NCBI RefSeq assembly: GCF_002117125.1
Contig: NZ_CP019344.1
Span: forward strand, 434,001-498,000
Direction of reading: 5' to 3'
Length of the DNA: 64,000 bases
Source: Nonlabens spongiae
GTDB taxonomy: Bacteria > Bacteroidota > Bacteroidia > Flavobacteriales > Flavobacteriaceae
Shown here: positions 26,704 through 34,826 of the stretch, piece after piece
Layout of the letters: every line of letters starts with the position of its first letter
How positions within the stretch are numbered: the stretch's first letter is position 1
Made by a program: the position numbers and the translations under genes
The notes under the pieces: model-generated
Database searches by the model: none
What the model was told of the DNA's origin: nothing
What the model saw: only the letters and a program-made list of their open reading frames with translations

Positions 26704-27341
26704 AAAAGTATACTGAAAGTAGAATAAGACAATTCATTCTAGACGACCATCCATGTGTTATGGCGCAAAGTGTTTTTGCCGATGAATCCGTACAGATACA
26801 TTCTTATGGCAAAATGGATGATAATGTTACTGTAAATAAATTGTCAGATGATTTAAAAATGTATGTCGATAAGCAAGATCCAGATTCAAAAGATTTTGAA
26901 TCTTTTATTGCGGTTTTTAGAAAAGACAAGTTTCTAAATGAAATCCATTTTGAAGAAGCTTTGTGGAAAATGCTATACAACTTAAGAGAATTAGACAAGT
27001 CACCTTGGGATCCCAAGACTTCTTCTGATACTTCTAGCAATAATTTTAGCTTTAGCCTCCACGGGACCTCATTTTATGTAGTGGGTATGCATCCCATGTC
27101 GTCAAGATTTGCAAGAAAGTCTCCCTATACTATGGTAGTTTTTAATTTACACGACCAATTTGATAAGCTTAGAGAGATGAACCGCTATAAGCGAGTTCGT
27201 GATTTAATAAGACGTAGAGATAAGCATTTTCAGGGCAACATCAATCCTATGTTAGAAGATTTTGGTTCCAGCAGTGAAGCCCGGCAGTATAGTGGTCGAG
27301 CTGTTGATCAGGACTGGAAATGTCCTTATTCTTTTGATTAA
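26700..27341 (+). CDS. YqcI/YcgG family protein, GntA-like putative heme N-hydroxylase
   Basis: 213 residues. Family marks: HPCVMAQSVF near residue 17, the conserved FIAVFR and FEEALWKML helices, and the signature GMHPMSSRFARKSPYTMVVFNLHDQFD (about 122-148), ending in DWKCPY. Family members include GntA, the heme-dependent enzyme that N-hydroxylates the guanidino group of a pre-guanitoxin precursor. Activity here is by family only; the substrate is unknown. It overlaps the 132-aa gene by 4 bp and is followed after 97 bp by the DUF1989 gene, which suggests that both act on a guanidino compound. Confidence 0.75.
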   Translation: MKKYTESRIRQFILDDHPCVMAQSVFADESVQIHSYGKMDDNVTVNKLSDDLKMYVDKQDPDSKDFESFIAVFRKDKFLNEIHFEEALWKMLYNLRELDKSPWDPKTSSDTSSNNFSFSLHGTSFYVVGMHPMSSRFARKSPYTMVVFNLHDQFDKLREMNRYKRVRDLIRRRDKHFQGNINPMLEDFGSSSEARQYSGRAVDQDWKCPYSFD

Positions 27342-27406
27342 TGCTGCCTGATTCTACAACATATCGAAATTTAGAAATAGAGGATTTAAAGGCTATTTTA
27401 TGTTTT

Positions 27407-27422
27407 CGCTTTCGCGAAAGCG
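27407..27422. repeat. CGCTTTCGCGAAAGCG palindrome, copy 7 (leader of DUF1989 gene)
   Basis: Perfect copy ending 16 bp before the likely DUF1989 start. In the transcript it could form a hairpin just ahead of the ribosome site. Confidence 0.97.
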
Positions 27423-27438
27423 AGGAAATAACTATTTT

Positions 27439-28023
27439 ATGAAAATGAATATAATTGAAAAACGCAGTGGCATCGCTTTTACTATTAAAAAGGGGGATAA
27501 GCTTAAAGTCACAGATATATCTGGCCAACAGGTAAGCGATCTGGTCATATTCAATGCCCATGATAAAAGTGAAGCTCTGAGCGCAGGTAAAACAATGGAT
27601 TTTGAAGAATCCATATTAATCACCCAGCGCAACTATCTATGGTCAAATCGTGGCAACAAGCTCATGAAGATTCTTGAAGATACAAACGGTAGAAACGACA
27701 TTTTACTAGCGCCTTGTAGTCCAGAAACCTTTGCTATAATGTACGACGACATACCTGAGGGACAGCCTAGTTGTCTTGGAAATCTAGCTGCAAATCTTGA
27801 ACCTTTTGGAATTTCTAGAGATGAGATACCCACGGCATTTAATATCTTCATGAATGTTCAATTTACAAAAGATGGTCAACTGTCTGTAGATACACCTACG
27901 AGTCATGCGGGCGATTATGTATTACTGGAAGCGCTGGAAGATCTTATAGTAGGCCTGACTGCTTGTAGCGCACCAGATAGTAACGGAGGATCTTTTAAAA
28001 CAATAGGATATGAAATATTATAG
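27439..28023 (+). CDS. DUF1989 (urea carboxylase-associated) family protein
   Basis: 194 residues from the ATG at 27439 (MKMNIIEKRSG); a longer frame from 27400 would translate the palindrome and is rejected. Family marks: TDISGQQVSDLVIFNAHD, LAPCSPETF (about 86), QPSCLGNLAANLEPFG and the terminal LTACSAPDSNGG, with conserved cysteines. DUF1989 proteins include the two subunits of carboxyguanidine deiminase (CgdA/CgdB) of guanidine catabolism. No guanidine carboxylase or second subunit is nearby, so the role here may differ. It overlaps the DUF421 gene by 14 bp. Confidence 0.8.
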   Translation: MKMNIIEKRSGIAFTIKKGDKLKVTDISGQQVSDLVIFNAHDKSEALSAGKTMDFEESILITQRNYLWSNRGNKLMKILEDTNGRNDILLAPCSPETFAIMYDDIPEGQPSCLGNLAANLEPFGISRDEIPTAFNIFMNVQFTKDGQLSVDTPTSHAGDYVLLEALEDLIVGLTACSAPDSNGGSFKTIGYEIL

Positions 28024-28573
28024 TCTCAAAATCTCGTTTAATGAGGTAGGAAAGTGGCTGATGCCTGACTGGAATACCTCTGCCATTATCATAACCAGTG
28101 TGCTAGGTATTTTTATCGGATTAATCATAATAGTTAGAATCGCTGGGTTACGCACATTTGCAAAAATGACCAGTTTTGATTTCGCTACAACCATCGCTAT
28201 AGGTAGTATACTTGCGAGCGTTAGCATCAGTCCTAAAAATAGTATAGGTAATGGTATTGTAGCCTTAATCACAATTATTGCATTTCAACTGCTTTTTGCA
28301 CTTATCCAGCGATATTCAAAGGTATTTAAAAAAACCGCTACAAATGAACCCGTAATTCTGATGAGAAACGGTGAAATCCTAGAGGCTAATCTCGCAAAAT
28401 GCAATCTAGATCGTAGCGAGCTCATTGCAAAATTACGAGAAGCTAATGTGTTGAAATTTTCTCAGGTACAGGCTGCTGTTTTTGAAAGTACGGGCGATGT
28501 AAGTGTCTTGCATACCTCTGGAGAAGAAGATATTGAATTGGAGGAGCGATTACTGGATTTTCTAGATTCATAA
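28010..28573 (+). CDS. DUF421 (YetF-like) membrane protein
   Basis: 187 residues: three hydrophobic helices in the first 100 (about 23-43, 58-75, 80-100), the motif RIAGLRTFAKMTSFDFATTIAIGSILA characteristic of DUF421/YetF, then a soluble C-terminal domain (PVILMRNGEILEANLAKCNLDRSELIAKLRE). Function of the family is not firmly known. It overlaps the DUF1989 gene by 14 bp and is 2 bp before the DUF3891 gene. Confidence 0.85.
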   Translation: MKYYSLKISFNEVGKWLMPDWNTSAIIITSVLGIFIGLIIIVRIAGLRTFAKMTSFDFATTIAIGSILASVSISPKNSIGNGIVALITIIAFQLLFALIQRYSKVFKKTATNEPVILMRNGEILEANLAKCNLDRSELIAKLREANVLKFSQVQAAVFESTGDVSVLHTSGEEDIELEERLLDFLDS

Positions 28574-28575
28574 TA

Positions 28576-29313
28576 ATGATTGTCAATCCTACTCAAACAG
28601 GTTATGAGATTATAACTCATTACGCTCATGGTCTACAAGCGGCTCAAATAGGTCAGCACATCATTCAAGATTATAGACCTAAGTACTGGATGGAAACCTT
28701 GTGCGCGATGATTGAGCATGACGACAAGCAACTAAATTTTGAGCATAACAATAATGTTGCTAAAGATGGCCGTCCACTTGATTTCACATTAGTTGAAAAT
28801 TCTCCTGAAGAAATTCTAGAACGTTGTAAACGTGTTGTCCTGTCTTCCAGACATCGTTCAGGTTGGGTAACGCTCATGATTGCTCAACATTTAGAATTTC
28901 TCTATAAGCAACAAATTCAAAATCACTCAGCTACTAATCAGTTTTTCTCAGAAGTCCATGAGCTCAAAAAGAAGATAAGGAAGGTTTATGCTATTAATGA
29001 GACACAGAGTAAAGAATACTATGAACTATTACGGTTTTGTGATAGATGTTCACTCATCCTTTCTATGCAGCAAATACCTACAGAAGGGCGAGAGATTGAA
29101 ATAAATCAGAGTATCAATGGGTGTAAATATTATTTAAGCGATCCAGGGAAAGGTATAAACGTGTCACCCTGGATATTTGACAAAGATGAGTTCGAGGTCA
29201 GCACTGAGGTTTATAAAGTTGAACAAATTAAATTTTCTGACAGTAAGGACTTACAACAGCATCTTCTGGATTTGAGTCCGGTGATTAAAACATGGAATTT
29301 CAGAAAAAGTTGA
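28576..29313 (+). CDS. DUF3891 family protein
   Basis: 245 residues, soluble. The N-terminal ITHYAHGLQAAQIGQHI with a later MIEHDDKQL (His-Asp pair) resembles DUF3891, an HD-like helical family; RHRSGWVTLMIAQHLEFLYKQQ and LLRFCDRCSLILSMQQ add further conserved-looking segments. The clustered His/Asp suggests a metal-dependent hydrolase, which is inference. It is the last gene of the coupled operon, 2 bp after the DUF421 gene. Confidence 0.65.
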   Translation: MIVNPTQTGYEIITHYAHGLQAAQIGQHIIQDYRPKYWMETLCAMIEHDDKQLNFEHNNNVAKDGRPLDFTLVENSPEEILERCKRVVLSSRHRSGWVTLMIAQHLEFLYKQQIQNHSATNQFFSEVHELKKKIRKVYAINETQSKEYYELLRFCDRCSLILSMQQIPTEGREIEINQSINGCKYYLSDPGKGINVSPWIFDKDEFEVSTEVYKVEQIKFSDSKDLQQHLLDLSPVIKTWNFRKS

Positions 29314-29453
29314 GTCAATCAACAAGTGAAATCATAGAATCTAACTCAGAAAGAAAATTCACTCAAACTTTTGTTAATCAGTCTGCTATTATGTCTTATA
29401 GAAATAAATTAGACATCAATAAAAATTGCAGATAAAACCTAAAGAAAAAAATT

Positions 29454-29930
29454 ATGGAAACAACAAAAGAAGCAGCAGACAGAATATCACGAGAGCAGAA
29501 GGTAAATGCTTTGAATGAATTACTGATCAAAAATTATGACAGCGAGAGTGGTTATAAAACCGCCATCACAGAAACCGAAAATGTGAGACTCAAGAGCTAT
29601 TTTCAGGCTCAGGCGGCTCAGCGGTCACAATATGTAAACGAGCTGGATAAGGCCATACGCGATCTTAACGCAGAACCTGCAAAAAGTGGAAGCGCATTAG
29701 GTAGTGTACACCGTTCCTGGATCGATTTTAAAACGGCATTTACGGGAAAAGACGATGAAGCTGTACTTGAAGAATGTATACGTGGCGATAAAACGGCGGT
29801 AGAAGAGTATGAGGAAGTCCTTAAAGACACGACCCTGTTAGAACCCACTCGCCAAACCGTCCAACTTCAATTGAACGGTATTAAAAATACCCTGGACACC
29901 ATTAAGAGTCTTGAGGATATTGTGGATTGA
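29454..29930 (+). CDS. PA2169-type four-helix-bundle protein (DUF2383)
   Basis: 158 residues, all helical, with the ferritin-like layout of DUF2383: LNELLIKNYDSESGYKTA, LKSYFQAQAAQRSQYVNELDKAI, a short GSALGSVHRSWIDFKTAF insertion and ECIRGDKTAVEEYEEVL. The conserved Glu and His positions of ferritins are not complete, so iron binding is uncertain. Often stress-induced in other bacteria. It stands 140 bp after the operon and ends in a strong terminator. Confidence 0.8.
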   Translation: METTKEAADRISREQKVNALNELLIKNYDSESGYKTAITETENVRLKSYFQAQAAQRSQYVNELDKAIRDLNAEPAKSGSALGSVHRSWIDFKTAFTGKDDEAVLEECIRGDKTAVEEYEEVLKDTTLLEPTRQTVQLQLNGIKNTLDTIKSLEDIVD

Positions 29931-29957
29931 TTCAGCAGTATTTTCAACTTAAACATA

Positions 29958-29990
29958 AATCCGCTGGTGTTTAATCAGCGGATTTTTTTT
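29958..29990 (+). terminator. Terminator after the DUF2383 gene
   Basis: Stem AATCCGCTG / CAGCGGATT followed by an eight-T run; 27 bp after the stop codon. It may also serve the convergent aroE transcript. Confidence 0.85.
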
Positions 29991-30020
29991 TGGATCAAGC
30001 AAAAGAGAGAAAAGTAAGAA

Positions 30021-30809
30021 TCACTTATTCCACAACTCCCAAGCCCGTTCTGCCTGCCAGCGCAGCATTTCTAATCCATTGATGACTCGGGCTCCGTTGC
30101 GGGCGCCTTTTTTCATGAAAAGGGTATTGGCGGGATTATAAACGAGATCGTAAAGAATGTGGGATTTGTTTAAAAGTTCGTAGGGTAGAGCAGGAGCCTG
30201 ATTCGTATCAGGATGGGTTCCTAAAGGTGTGGTATTGACTATTAATTCAACATCACCCAAAACCTCGCGTACCTGATCATAGCTGATTTGAAAATCACCC
30301 TGCGGCTTGCGGGAAACCAGCAAGTAAGGAACTTGCATACTTTCCAAAACATAACCCACCGCTTTTGATGCACCGCCAGTTCCCAGAATCAGCGCGTTTT
30401 TTGCAAGGGGAAGAAATGGCGTGAGACTTTTCGCAAACCCATAAGCGTCCGTATTATGCCCGGTCCAGAGGTTATCCTCGATCACGATCGTATTCACGGC
30501 ACCTATCGTTTGGGCTTCTTCAGACACTTCATCGAGAATTTCCATAACCGCTTCCTTGTAGGGAATGGTCACGTTCAGACCGCGTATGATCTCGTTTTTG
30601 TCATTAGTGGTGCGGGATTGTGGGTCGTATTTTACGCTTTCGCGAAAGCGTAACAACCCATCTACATCTTCAATCTCAAAATTGCGGTACTCATGATCAT
30701 CCAGTCCTGCACGTTCAAACTTTTCTGAAAAATAAGCTCTGGAAAAGCTGTAGTTCAGACGTTTGCCTATGAGTCCAAAAATGCTACGAGGGTAAGGATT
30801 TGTTGCCAT
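30021..30809 (-). CDS. aroE: Shikimate dehydrogenase
   Basis: 262 residues from the ATG at 30809 (MATNPYPRSIFGLIGKRLNYSFS); a start nine codons upstream would overlap DUF368 further. Reduces 3-dehydroshikimate with NADPH. Motifs: SFSRAYF, GLNVTIPYKEAV with the catalytic lysine, NTDAYGF, the NADP loop LGTGGASKAV, VNTTPLG and the C-terminal GLEMLRWQAERAWELW. The loop before GLNVTIPYK is about a dozen residues longer than in E. coli AroE, and that extra segment (LLRFRESVKYD...) holds an exact palindrome read as RFRES. It overlaps the upstream DUF368 gene by 26 bp. Confidence 0.93.
   Translation of the reverse strand: MATNPYPRSIFGLIGKRLNYSFSRAYFSEKFERAGLDDHEYRNFEIEDVDGLLRFRESVKYDPQSRTTNDKNEIIRGLNVTIPYKEAVMEILDEVSEEAQTIGAVNTIVIEDNLWTGHNTDAYGFAKSLTPFLPLAKNALILGTGGASKAVGYVLESMQVPYLLVSRKPQGDFQISYDQVREVLGDVELIVNTTPLGTHPDTNQAPALPYELLNKSHILYDLVYNPANTLFMKKGARNGARVINGLEMLRWQAERAWELWNK
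30635..30650. repeat. CGCTTTCGCGAAAGCG palindrome, copy 8 (in aroE)
   Basis: Perfect copy, extended to TTACGC...GCGTAA. Read as RFRES in the aroE frame, inside a lengthened loop. Confidence 0.97.
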
Positions 30810-31803
30810 AAAGATCGAGTAGATAAACGATGACAAAACCTGCCACCATGAGGATTAGTGCGGCGAGTGTGTGCAGGCTCAGCAGTTCTGGCCAGTAACG
30901 ATCGTAGTTCTCAAGAATGGGATTGTTCATGGCGTCCACGATCACTTGTGCATTTTCATCGCGCTTAAAAACTTCTTTTTTCCACGGCCAGACCACTCCC
31001 AGCGAACCTGTGATAAAACCTATGATGATCGCGTTAGTCTGCTTGCGATAATAGCGCATGGTCCAGCCCAGTAAATGTGAGAAACTGATCAGGCCCGCAA
31101 GACTTCCCAAAACAAATACGGTTAAAATCTTAAGCAACAATAGCATCTCAGGATCATTCCACCAGCTGAAATTCCCTTGAAAACTCATCACGCTCACATC
31201 AAAAAAAGCATTAATGCTGTCCACGAGCAACAGCACATAATTTCCCAAAAGAATCAAGATAAAACTGCCGCTCAATCCAGGGATGGTCATACCGCTCACG
31301 CTCACCATACCGCAAAAGAATACAAAAAACAGGTTGTCGTTTTGGGTGGCGGGATCCATAAGCGAGGTGGCGACACCTATGGTCATACCGGCAATCAGAA
31401 ACAAAATGTTTTTGAAATTCCAGCCCTCATAATTGCGAGCCAAGAAATACACAGAACCTACAATCATCCCAAAGAAAAGCGACCACACCAGAATAGGCTG
31501 GTAGGCAATAAGCAAGTCAAAAACTTTACTGACCGTAAAATAACTGATGAATTCTCCCAGTAGCAGCAGGCTCAGAAAAGTACCGTTGATATACTTGTAA
31601 AATTCGCTGAATTTACCACGTCTTATGAACCCCACTGATTTTAAATCCAGACGTTGCAGGGAGCGAATGAATTCCTCATAGAAACCACCTACATAAGCTA
31701 CGATACCGCCGCTTACGCCGGGAACCTTGTTTGCAGTTCCCATCGCGATTCCTTTCAGAATCAGAAATAGTTTATCAGAAAGGGTTCTTATCTGTAATGG
31801 CAC
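30784..31803 (-). CDS. DUF368 membrane protein, second of tandem pair
   Basis: 339 residues with about nine hydrophobic segments. The DUF368 signature is KGIAMGTANKVPGVSGGIVAYVGGFYEEFI at about residues 14-42 with a repeat of the motif in VSGMTIPGLSGSFILILLGNYVLLL, an internal duplication. DUF368 proteins have been linked to undecaprenyl phosphate translocation. The start is GTG, directly abutting the TAG of the upstream paralogue with no spacer, so the pair is translationally coupled. Confidence 0.88.
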   Translation of the reverse strand: MPLQIRTLSDKLFLILKGIAMGTANKVPGVSGGIVAYVGGFYEEFIRSLQRLDLKSVGFIRRGKFSEFYKYINGTFLSLLLLGEFISYFTVSKVFDLLIAYQPILVWSLFFGMIVGSVYFLARNYEGWNFKNILFLIAGMTIGVATSLMDPATQNDNLFFVFFCGMVSVSGMTIPGLSGSFILILLGNYVLLLVDSINAFFDVSVMSFQGNFSWWNDPEMLLLLKILTVFVLGSLAGLISFSHLLGWTMRYYRKQTNAIIIGFITGSLGVVWPWKKEVFKRDENAQVIVDAMNNPILENYDRYWPELLSLHTLAALILMVAGFVIVYLLDLYGNKSLPS

Positions 31804-32763
31804 CTATATCGCGTTTTTAGCCGCCCAGCGCTCTAATATTAAAATAAGAGCAAAGCCTACTAGAGCGAGAATAATAACTCCGATCAGTTGCGGGTCTCCA
31901 TCAAAATTTTGGGGAAGAACACTTGATTCTAAGAAAGGTATTTGCTCACCGTGGCTGTTCTCCCGGTATGAGATCACCTGTTTCCAAGGCCACAACTTAT
32001 TAAGCGAACCTATCATAAATCCGGTAAGCAGCGCCAGCGTCAAATTTTTATAGTGATTGAACAGCCAGGTAAGAATTCGCGAAAAAACCTTTAAACCTAT
32101 AATACAACCTACTGCAAAAAGAAGTAAAATTTGTATAACCTTCCAAGCCGCAGTCCAGTCTCCTGAAGAAATTGCTTCGGCAACTTCAGAAATGCTCCCC
32201 AGTATCGTTTTATAACTTCCTAATAGTAATAGTAAAAACGCTCCTGAAACTCCCGGTAGGATCATCGCGATGATTGCTATAAATCCTGAGAATATGATAT
32301 ACCACCAGCTATCTGGCGAACCTAATGGTTCTGCAATCGTGATGTAATAGGATACTCCCGTTCCTACGATAATGGCCAGAATCACGAGCGCGTTCCATTT
32401 GGATATTTGTTTCCCAATGTATAAAACGCTGGCGAGCACGAGTCCAAAGAAGAAAGACCACAACAGAACCGGCTCTTCTTGCAATAAATAAGTGATGAGT
32501 TTGGAGAGACTCACGATACTTATGGCGATCCCGAGTAACAAGGAAAGTAGAAATCCGAGATTGTATTTTTTTGCCGTTTGAGCAACGCCTATTTTGAATA
32601 GATCCTTGAAAAGACCTAGATCGATACCATCGATGGTTTTGATCAATTCCTCATAAATACCTGTAATGAAAGCAATAGTTCCACCAGAAACTCCTGGGAC
32701 GACATCTGCAGCTCCCATCATCATTCCTTTTACAGTAACTGTGGTCCATTTTTTAATTGACAT
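31804..32763 (-). CDS. DUF368 membrane protein, first of tandem pair
   Basis: 319 residues, about nine membrane segments. Motifs KGMMMGAADVVPGVSGGTIAFITGIYEELIKTI (about 13-45) and AMILPGVSGAFLLLLLGSYKTIL (about 170-192) are the duplicated DUF368 signature. Clearly paralogous to the next gene but diverged. Candidate undecaprenyl-phosphate translocase by family. Keeping two adjacent forms is common in flavobacteria and may reflect different lipid carriers or conditions. Confidence 0.88.
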   Translation of the reverse strand: MSIKKWTTVTVKGMMMGAADVVPGVSGGTIAFITGIYEELIKTIDGIDLGLFKDLFKIGVAQTAKKYNLGFLLSLLLGIAISIVSLSKLITYLLQEEPVLLWSFFFGLVLASVLYIGKQISKWNALVILAIIVGTGVSYYITIAEPLGSPDSWWYIIFSGFIAIIAMILPGVSGAFLLLLLGSYKTILGSISEVAEAISSGDWTAAWKVIQILLLFAVGCIIGLKVFSRILTWLFNHYKNLTLALLTGFMIGSLNKLWPWKQVISYRENSHGEQIPFLESSVLPQNFDGDPQLIGVIILALVGFALILILERWAAKNAI

Positions 32764-32894
32764 AAAATTGGTGTTAGCTTTCTAAAATTCCAAAATCAAA
32801 GGTACGATAGGGATGCTCAAAAGCTGAATTTTAAAGCGTGTAAGACTCTTGAATTTTGAACGTAATTCAAGTTTCCCTGCATAAACTGGAACGA

Positions 32895-33572
32895 TCAGTA
32901 TCCAGCAATCTGCTCAAAGAAAGAACCTCGTTTTATTTTGGGATCTACCAGGTGAATCTCAATAATCCAGAATCGCTGATTTCCATTTTGATCCTTATTT
33001 GAAAGTGGAATGTGATTTTCTGGATGTATGTAATTGGTTTTATCCTCTTTTTCCAATTTCTCATGAGGGAATTTTCCGATCAAATGACCAGCAATAGGTC
33101 CACCGAAAGTCCAACCTGCATCCTCAGCGATCTTGACACAATTCTGGTAAAGTTCAGCACCGGTAAGGTCTGGATTTGATTTCAAATATTCGTTTGCTAT
33201 GTGCCATAATCGCTCAGAATCGGCAGCTAGTTGTTGTTTATTTGGGTCTTCGCCCAAAACGTACGTACGACCAAAATCGGCCTCCCATTCTTCCAAAATA
33301 GGTCCAAAATCCAAGAAAACGATATCATCATCCTCAACAACCACCTCTGGCGGATTTTCATCATAAGGACATAGCGTGTTTTTGCCTGCGCGCACGATGC
33401 GTTTGTGCCAGTATTTTTTGATGCCTAATAACTCCTCGGCAAGCTCAAGAATCTTGAGATTGATTTCTTTTTCTGAAAAACCCGGCTGAATCAGCCCTCG
33501 TTTTTGAATTTCATCAAACAGATAAGCAGCTTTAGATTCGGCTTCTTGTAGGTGTTTTAAAGTGCTATTCAT
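32895..33572 (-). CDS. M24-family metallopeptidase (Xaa-Pro peptidase-like)
   Basis: 225 residues, the catalytic pita-bread domain only. Visible metal-ligand regions: FLDFGPILEEWEADFGRTYVLG (Asp-x10-Asp), GHLIGKFPHE (His) and the late WIIEIHLVDP (Glu). No signal peptide, so cytosolic. The family cleaves the N-terminal residue before proline. The last expected Glu-containing motif near the C-terminus is short (FFEQIAGY). Confidence 0.78.
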   Translation of the reverse strand: MNSTLKHLQEAESKAAYLFDEIQKRGLIQPGFSEKEINLKILELAEELLGIKKYWHKRIVRAGKNTLCPYDENPPEVVVEDDDIVFLDFGPILEEWEADFGRTYVLGEDPNKQQLAADSERLWHIANEYLKSNPDLTGAELYQNCVKIAEDAGWTFGGPIAGHLIGKFPHEKLEKEDKTNYIHPENHIPLSNKDQNGNQRFWIIEIHLVDPKIKRGSFFEQIAGY

Positions 33573-33577
33573 TTAAA

Positions 33578-33790
33578 CTATCCCTTAAGACCAAATTTTA
33601 AAGCGATCAGCAAAAGAAAAAACGCGAGAAAACCTACGAGGATCCAAGGAACTCCCTTATAGTTTTTTTTGTGTAATTTCTTATCTCTGCGGTACATCAT
33701 TACCGTTATGATAACAAAAACCACAAAAAATGCGATGGCAAAATAGATTTGGCCTTCAGAAAACATAAGCGGGAGTGCGTGAGCGATCAT
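33578..33790 (-). CDS. Small membrane protein, 70 aa
   Basis: 70 residues with two hydrophobic helices (about 13-31 and 49-66) separated by a basic loop MMYRRDKKLHKKNYKG. It ends 5 bp before the M24 peptidase start on the same strand, so likely co-transcribed. No named family recognised. Confidence 0.65.
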   Translation of the reverse strand: MIAHALPLMFSEGQIYFAIAFFVVFVIITVMMYRRDKKLHKKNYKGVPWILVGFLAFFLLLIALKFGLKG

Positions 33791-33876
33791 GATTTTAAAT
33801 GAATTTCCACAAAATTAGTTGAAATCGTTCAGGTGGTCGTGTTTTTAAGACATTCCTTAATACAAGCACCCGCGGA

Positions 33877-33940
33877 CAAACCCTTTTCGCTTGGCGGTAA
33901 GCCGCCAAACATCTTTCCCTTCGTCTGAAGGGCAAGGCTC
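33877..33940. repeat. DUF559-array repeat, type B, copy 1 (orphan)
   Basis: Begins AAACCCTTTTCGC, then hairpin TTGGCGG/CCGCCAA, then TTCCCTTCGTCTGAAGGGCAAG. No type-A partner lies to its left, so this is the remnant of a broken unit. Confidence 0.75.
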
Positions 33941-33975
33941 TCACTCATGAGTCAAATGTGGGTAATTAATGGACG

Positions 33976-34176
33976 AGCTTCTCCCTTCGTGGAAGGGAGA
34001 CCGGTCGGCGACGAGCCAACAAAGTTGGCGAGCGACCAGAGGGTTTCACGATGGCAATTCCAGCACCTCGATCGGTCAAACCCTTTTCTTTTGGAAGCTC
34101 GCTTTCGGACATTTTAGCACATTCCTCTCGCTCCACTCGTCGGATGTGAGGTCTAAAGGGAAAAGCTCTCACTCAC
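33976..34176. repeat. DUF559-array unit 1 (short, no gene)
   Basis: Type A end 33976-34046 (AGCTT, hairpin CTCCCTT/AAGGGAG, GGTCGGCGACGAGCC, pairing CCAAC/GTTGG-type arms, AGAGGGTTT). A spacer of about 30 bp follows, then the type B end 34077-34176 (AAACCCTTTT ... AAAGGGAAAAGCT). A and the reverse complement of B share the same layout, so the unit is an inverted-repeat element of about 200 bp without a gene. Confidence 0.8.
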
Positions 34177-34203
34177 ACGCAGTAGAAATAGTGATTAAAG
34201 AAA

Positions 34204-34800
34204 AGCTTCTCACTTCGTGGAAGGGAGACCGGTCGGCGACGAGCCAACGAAGTTGGCAAGCGACCAGAGGGTTTTGCGGTTGCTTGGAAAAAGACTATTC
34301 CAAAAGCTCATCCTTTACCTCCTTGATCCAGCCGATAATGCTATCAAGGTTTTCAAATGCCATTTTGTTTTCAAATCTCAAGACTTTGAAGCCCAACTTT
34401 TCTAGTTTTTCATCTCTCTTAGCATCTTTATCTATTTGCTCTGGATGGTGGTGATAATCGCCATCAAGTTCAATGATGAGTTTTATTGAGGCACAATAAA
34501 AATCCACGATGTAATTATCTATAGAATGCTGTCGTTGAAATCTTAGTCCAAAAGCTTGTTTATTTTTCAAATGAGTCCAAAGGTAACGTTCTGCTGGAGT
34601 AGCATTTTTTCGCAGTTCACGTCTGTGATTTTTGAGAATCGATTTACTGTGTATTTTTTTTGACATTGTTTAAAAGTAGCTGAAATTCAACGCGTTGTCA
34701 AACCCTTTTTGCCCGAGATCAAGCTTTTTGGCATTACTTGCACATTCCTCTCGCTCCGCTCGTCGGATGTGAAGTCTGAAGGGAAAAGCTCTCACTCATG
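34204..34800. repeat. DUF559-array unit 2 (long, carries nuclease gene)
   Basis: Type A end 34204-34275 and type B end 34698-34800 enclose the first DUF559 gene. About 597 bp. Ends are near-identical to those of units 1, 3 and 4. Confidence 0.85.
34295..34666 (-). CDS. DUF559 endonuclease-domain protein, copy 1
   Basis: 123 residues. A PD-(D/E)xK-type nuclease related to Vsr: LRKNATPAERYLWTHLKNKQ helix, then RFQRQHSIDNYIVDFYC (Asp 55) and KLIIELDGDYH (Glu 66, Asp 68), the catalytic cluster. The C-terminal helix contains FKVLRFENKMAF. It differs from the second copy at 8 of 123 positions. It lies between inverted repeats, pointing from the B end to the A end. Its presence in a repeat unit suggests it acts on the repeats; that is inference. 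Confidence 0.88.
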   Translation of the reverse strand: MSKKIHSKSILKNHRRELRKNATPAERYLWTHLKNKQAFGLRFQRQHSIDNYIVDFYCASIKLIIELDGDYHHHPEQIDKDAKRDEKLEKLGFKVLRFENKMAFENLDSIIGWIKEVKDELLE

Positions 34801-34826
34801 CATTAATTCTGGGTAATTGACGGAAA

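Noticed and set aside
27400..27438. Upstream extension of the DUF1989 gene reading LSRKR
   Set aside because: The family N-terminus fits the ATG at 27439, and the extension is mostly palindrome.
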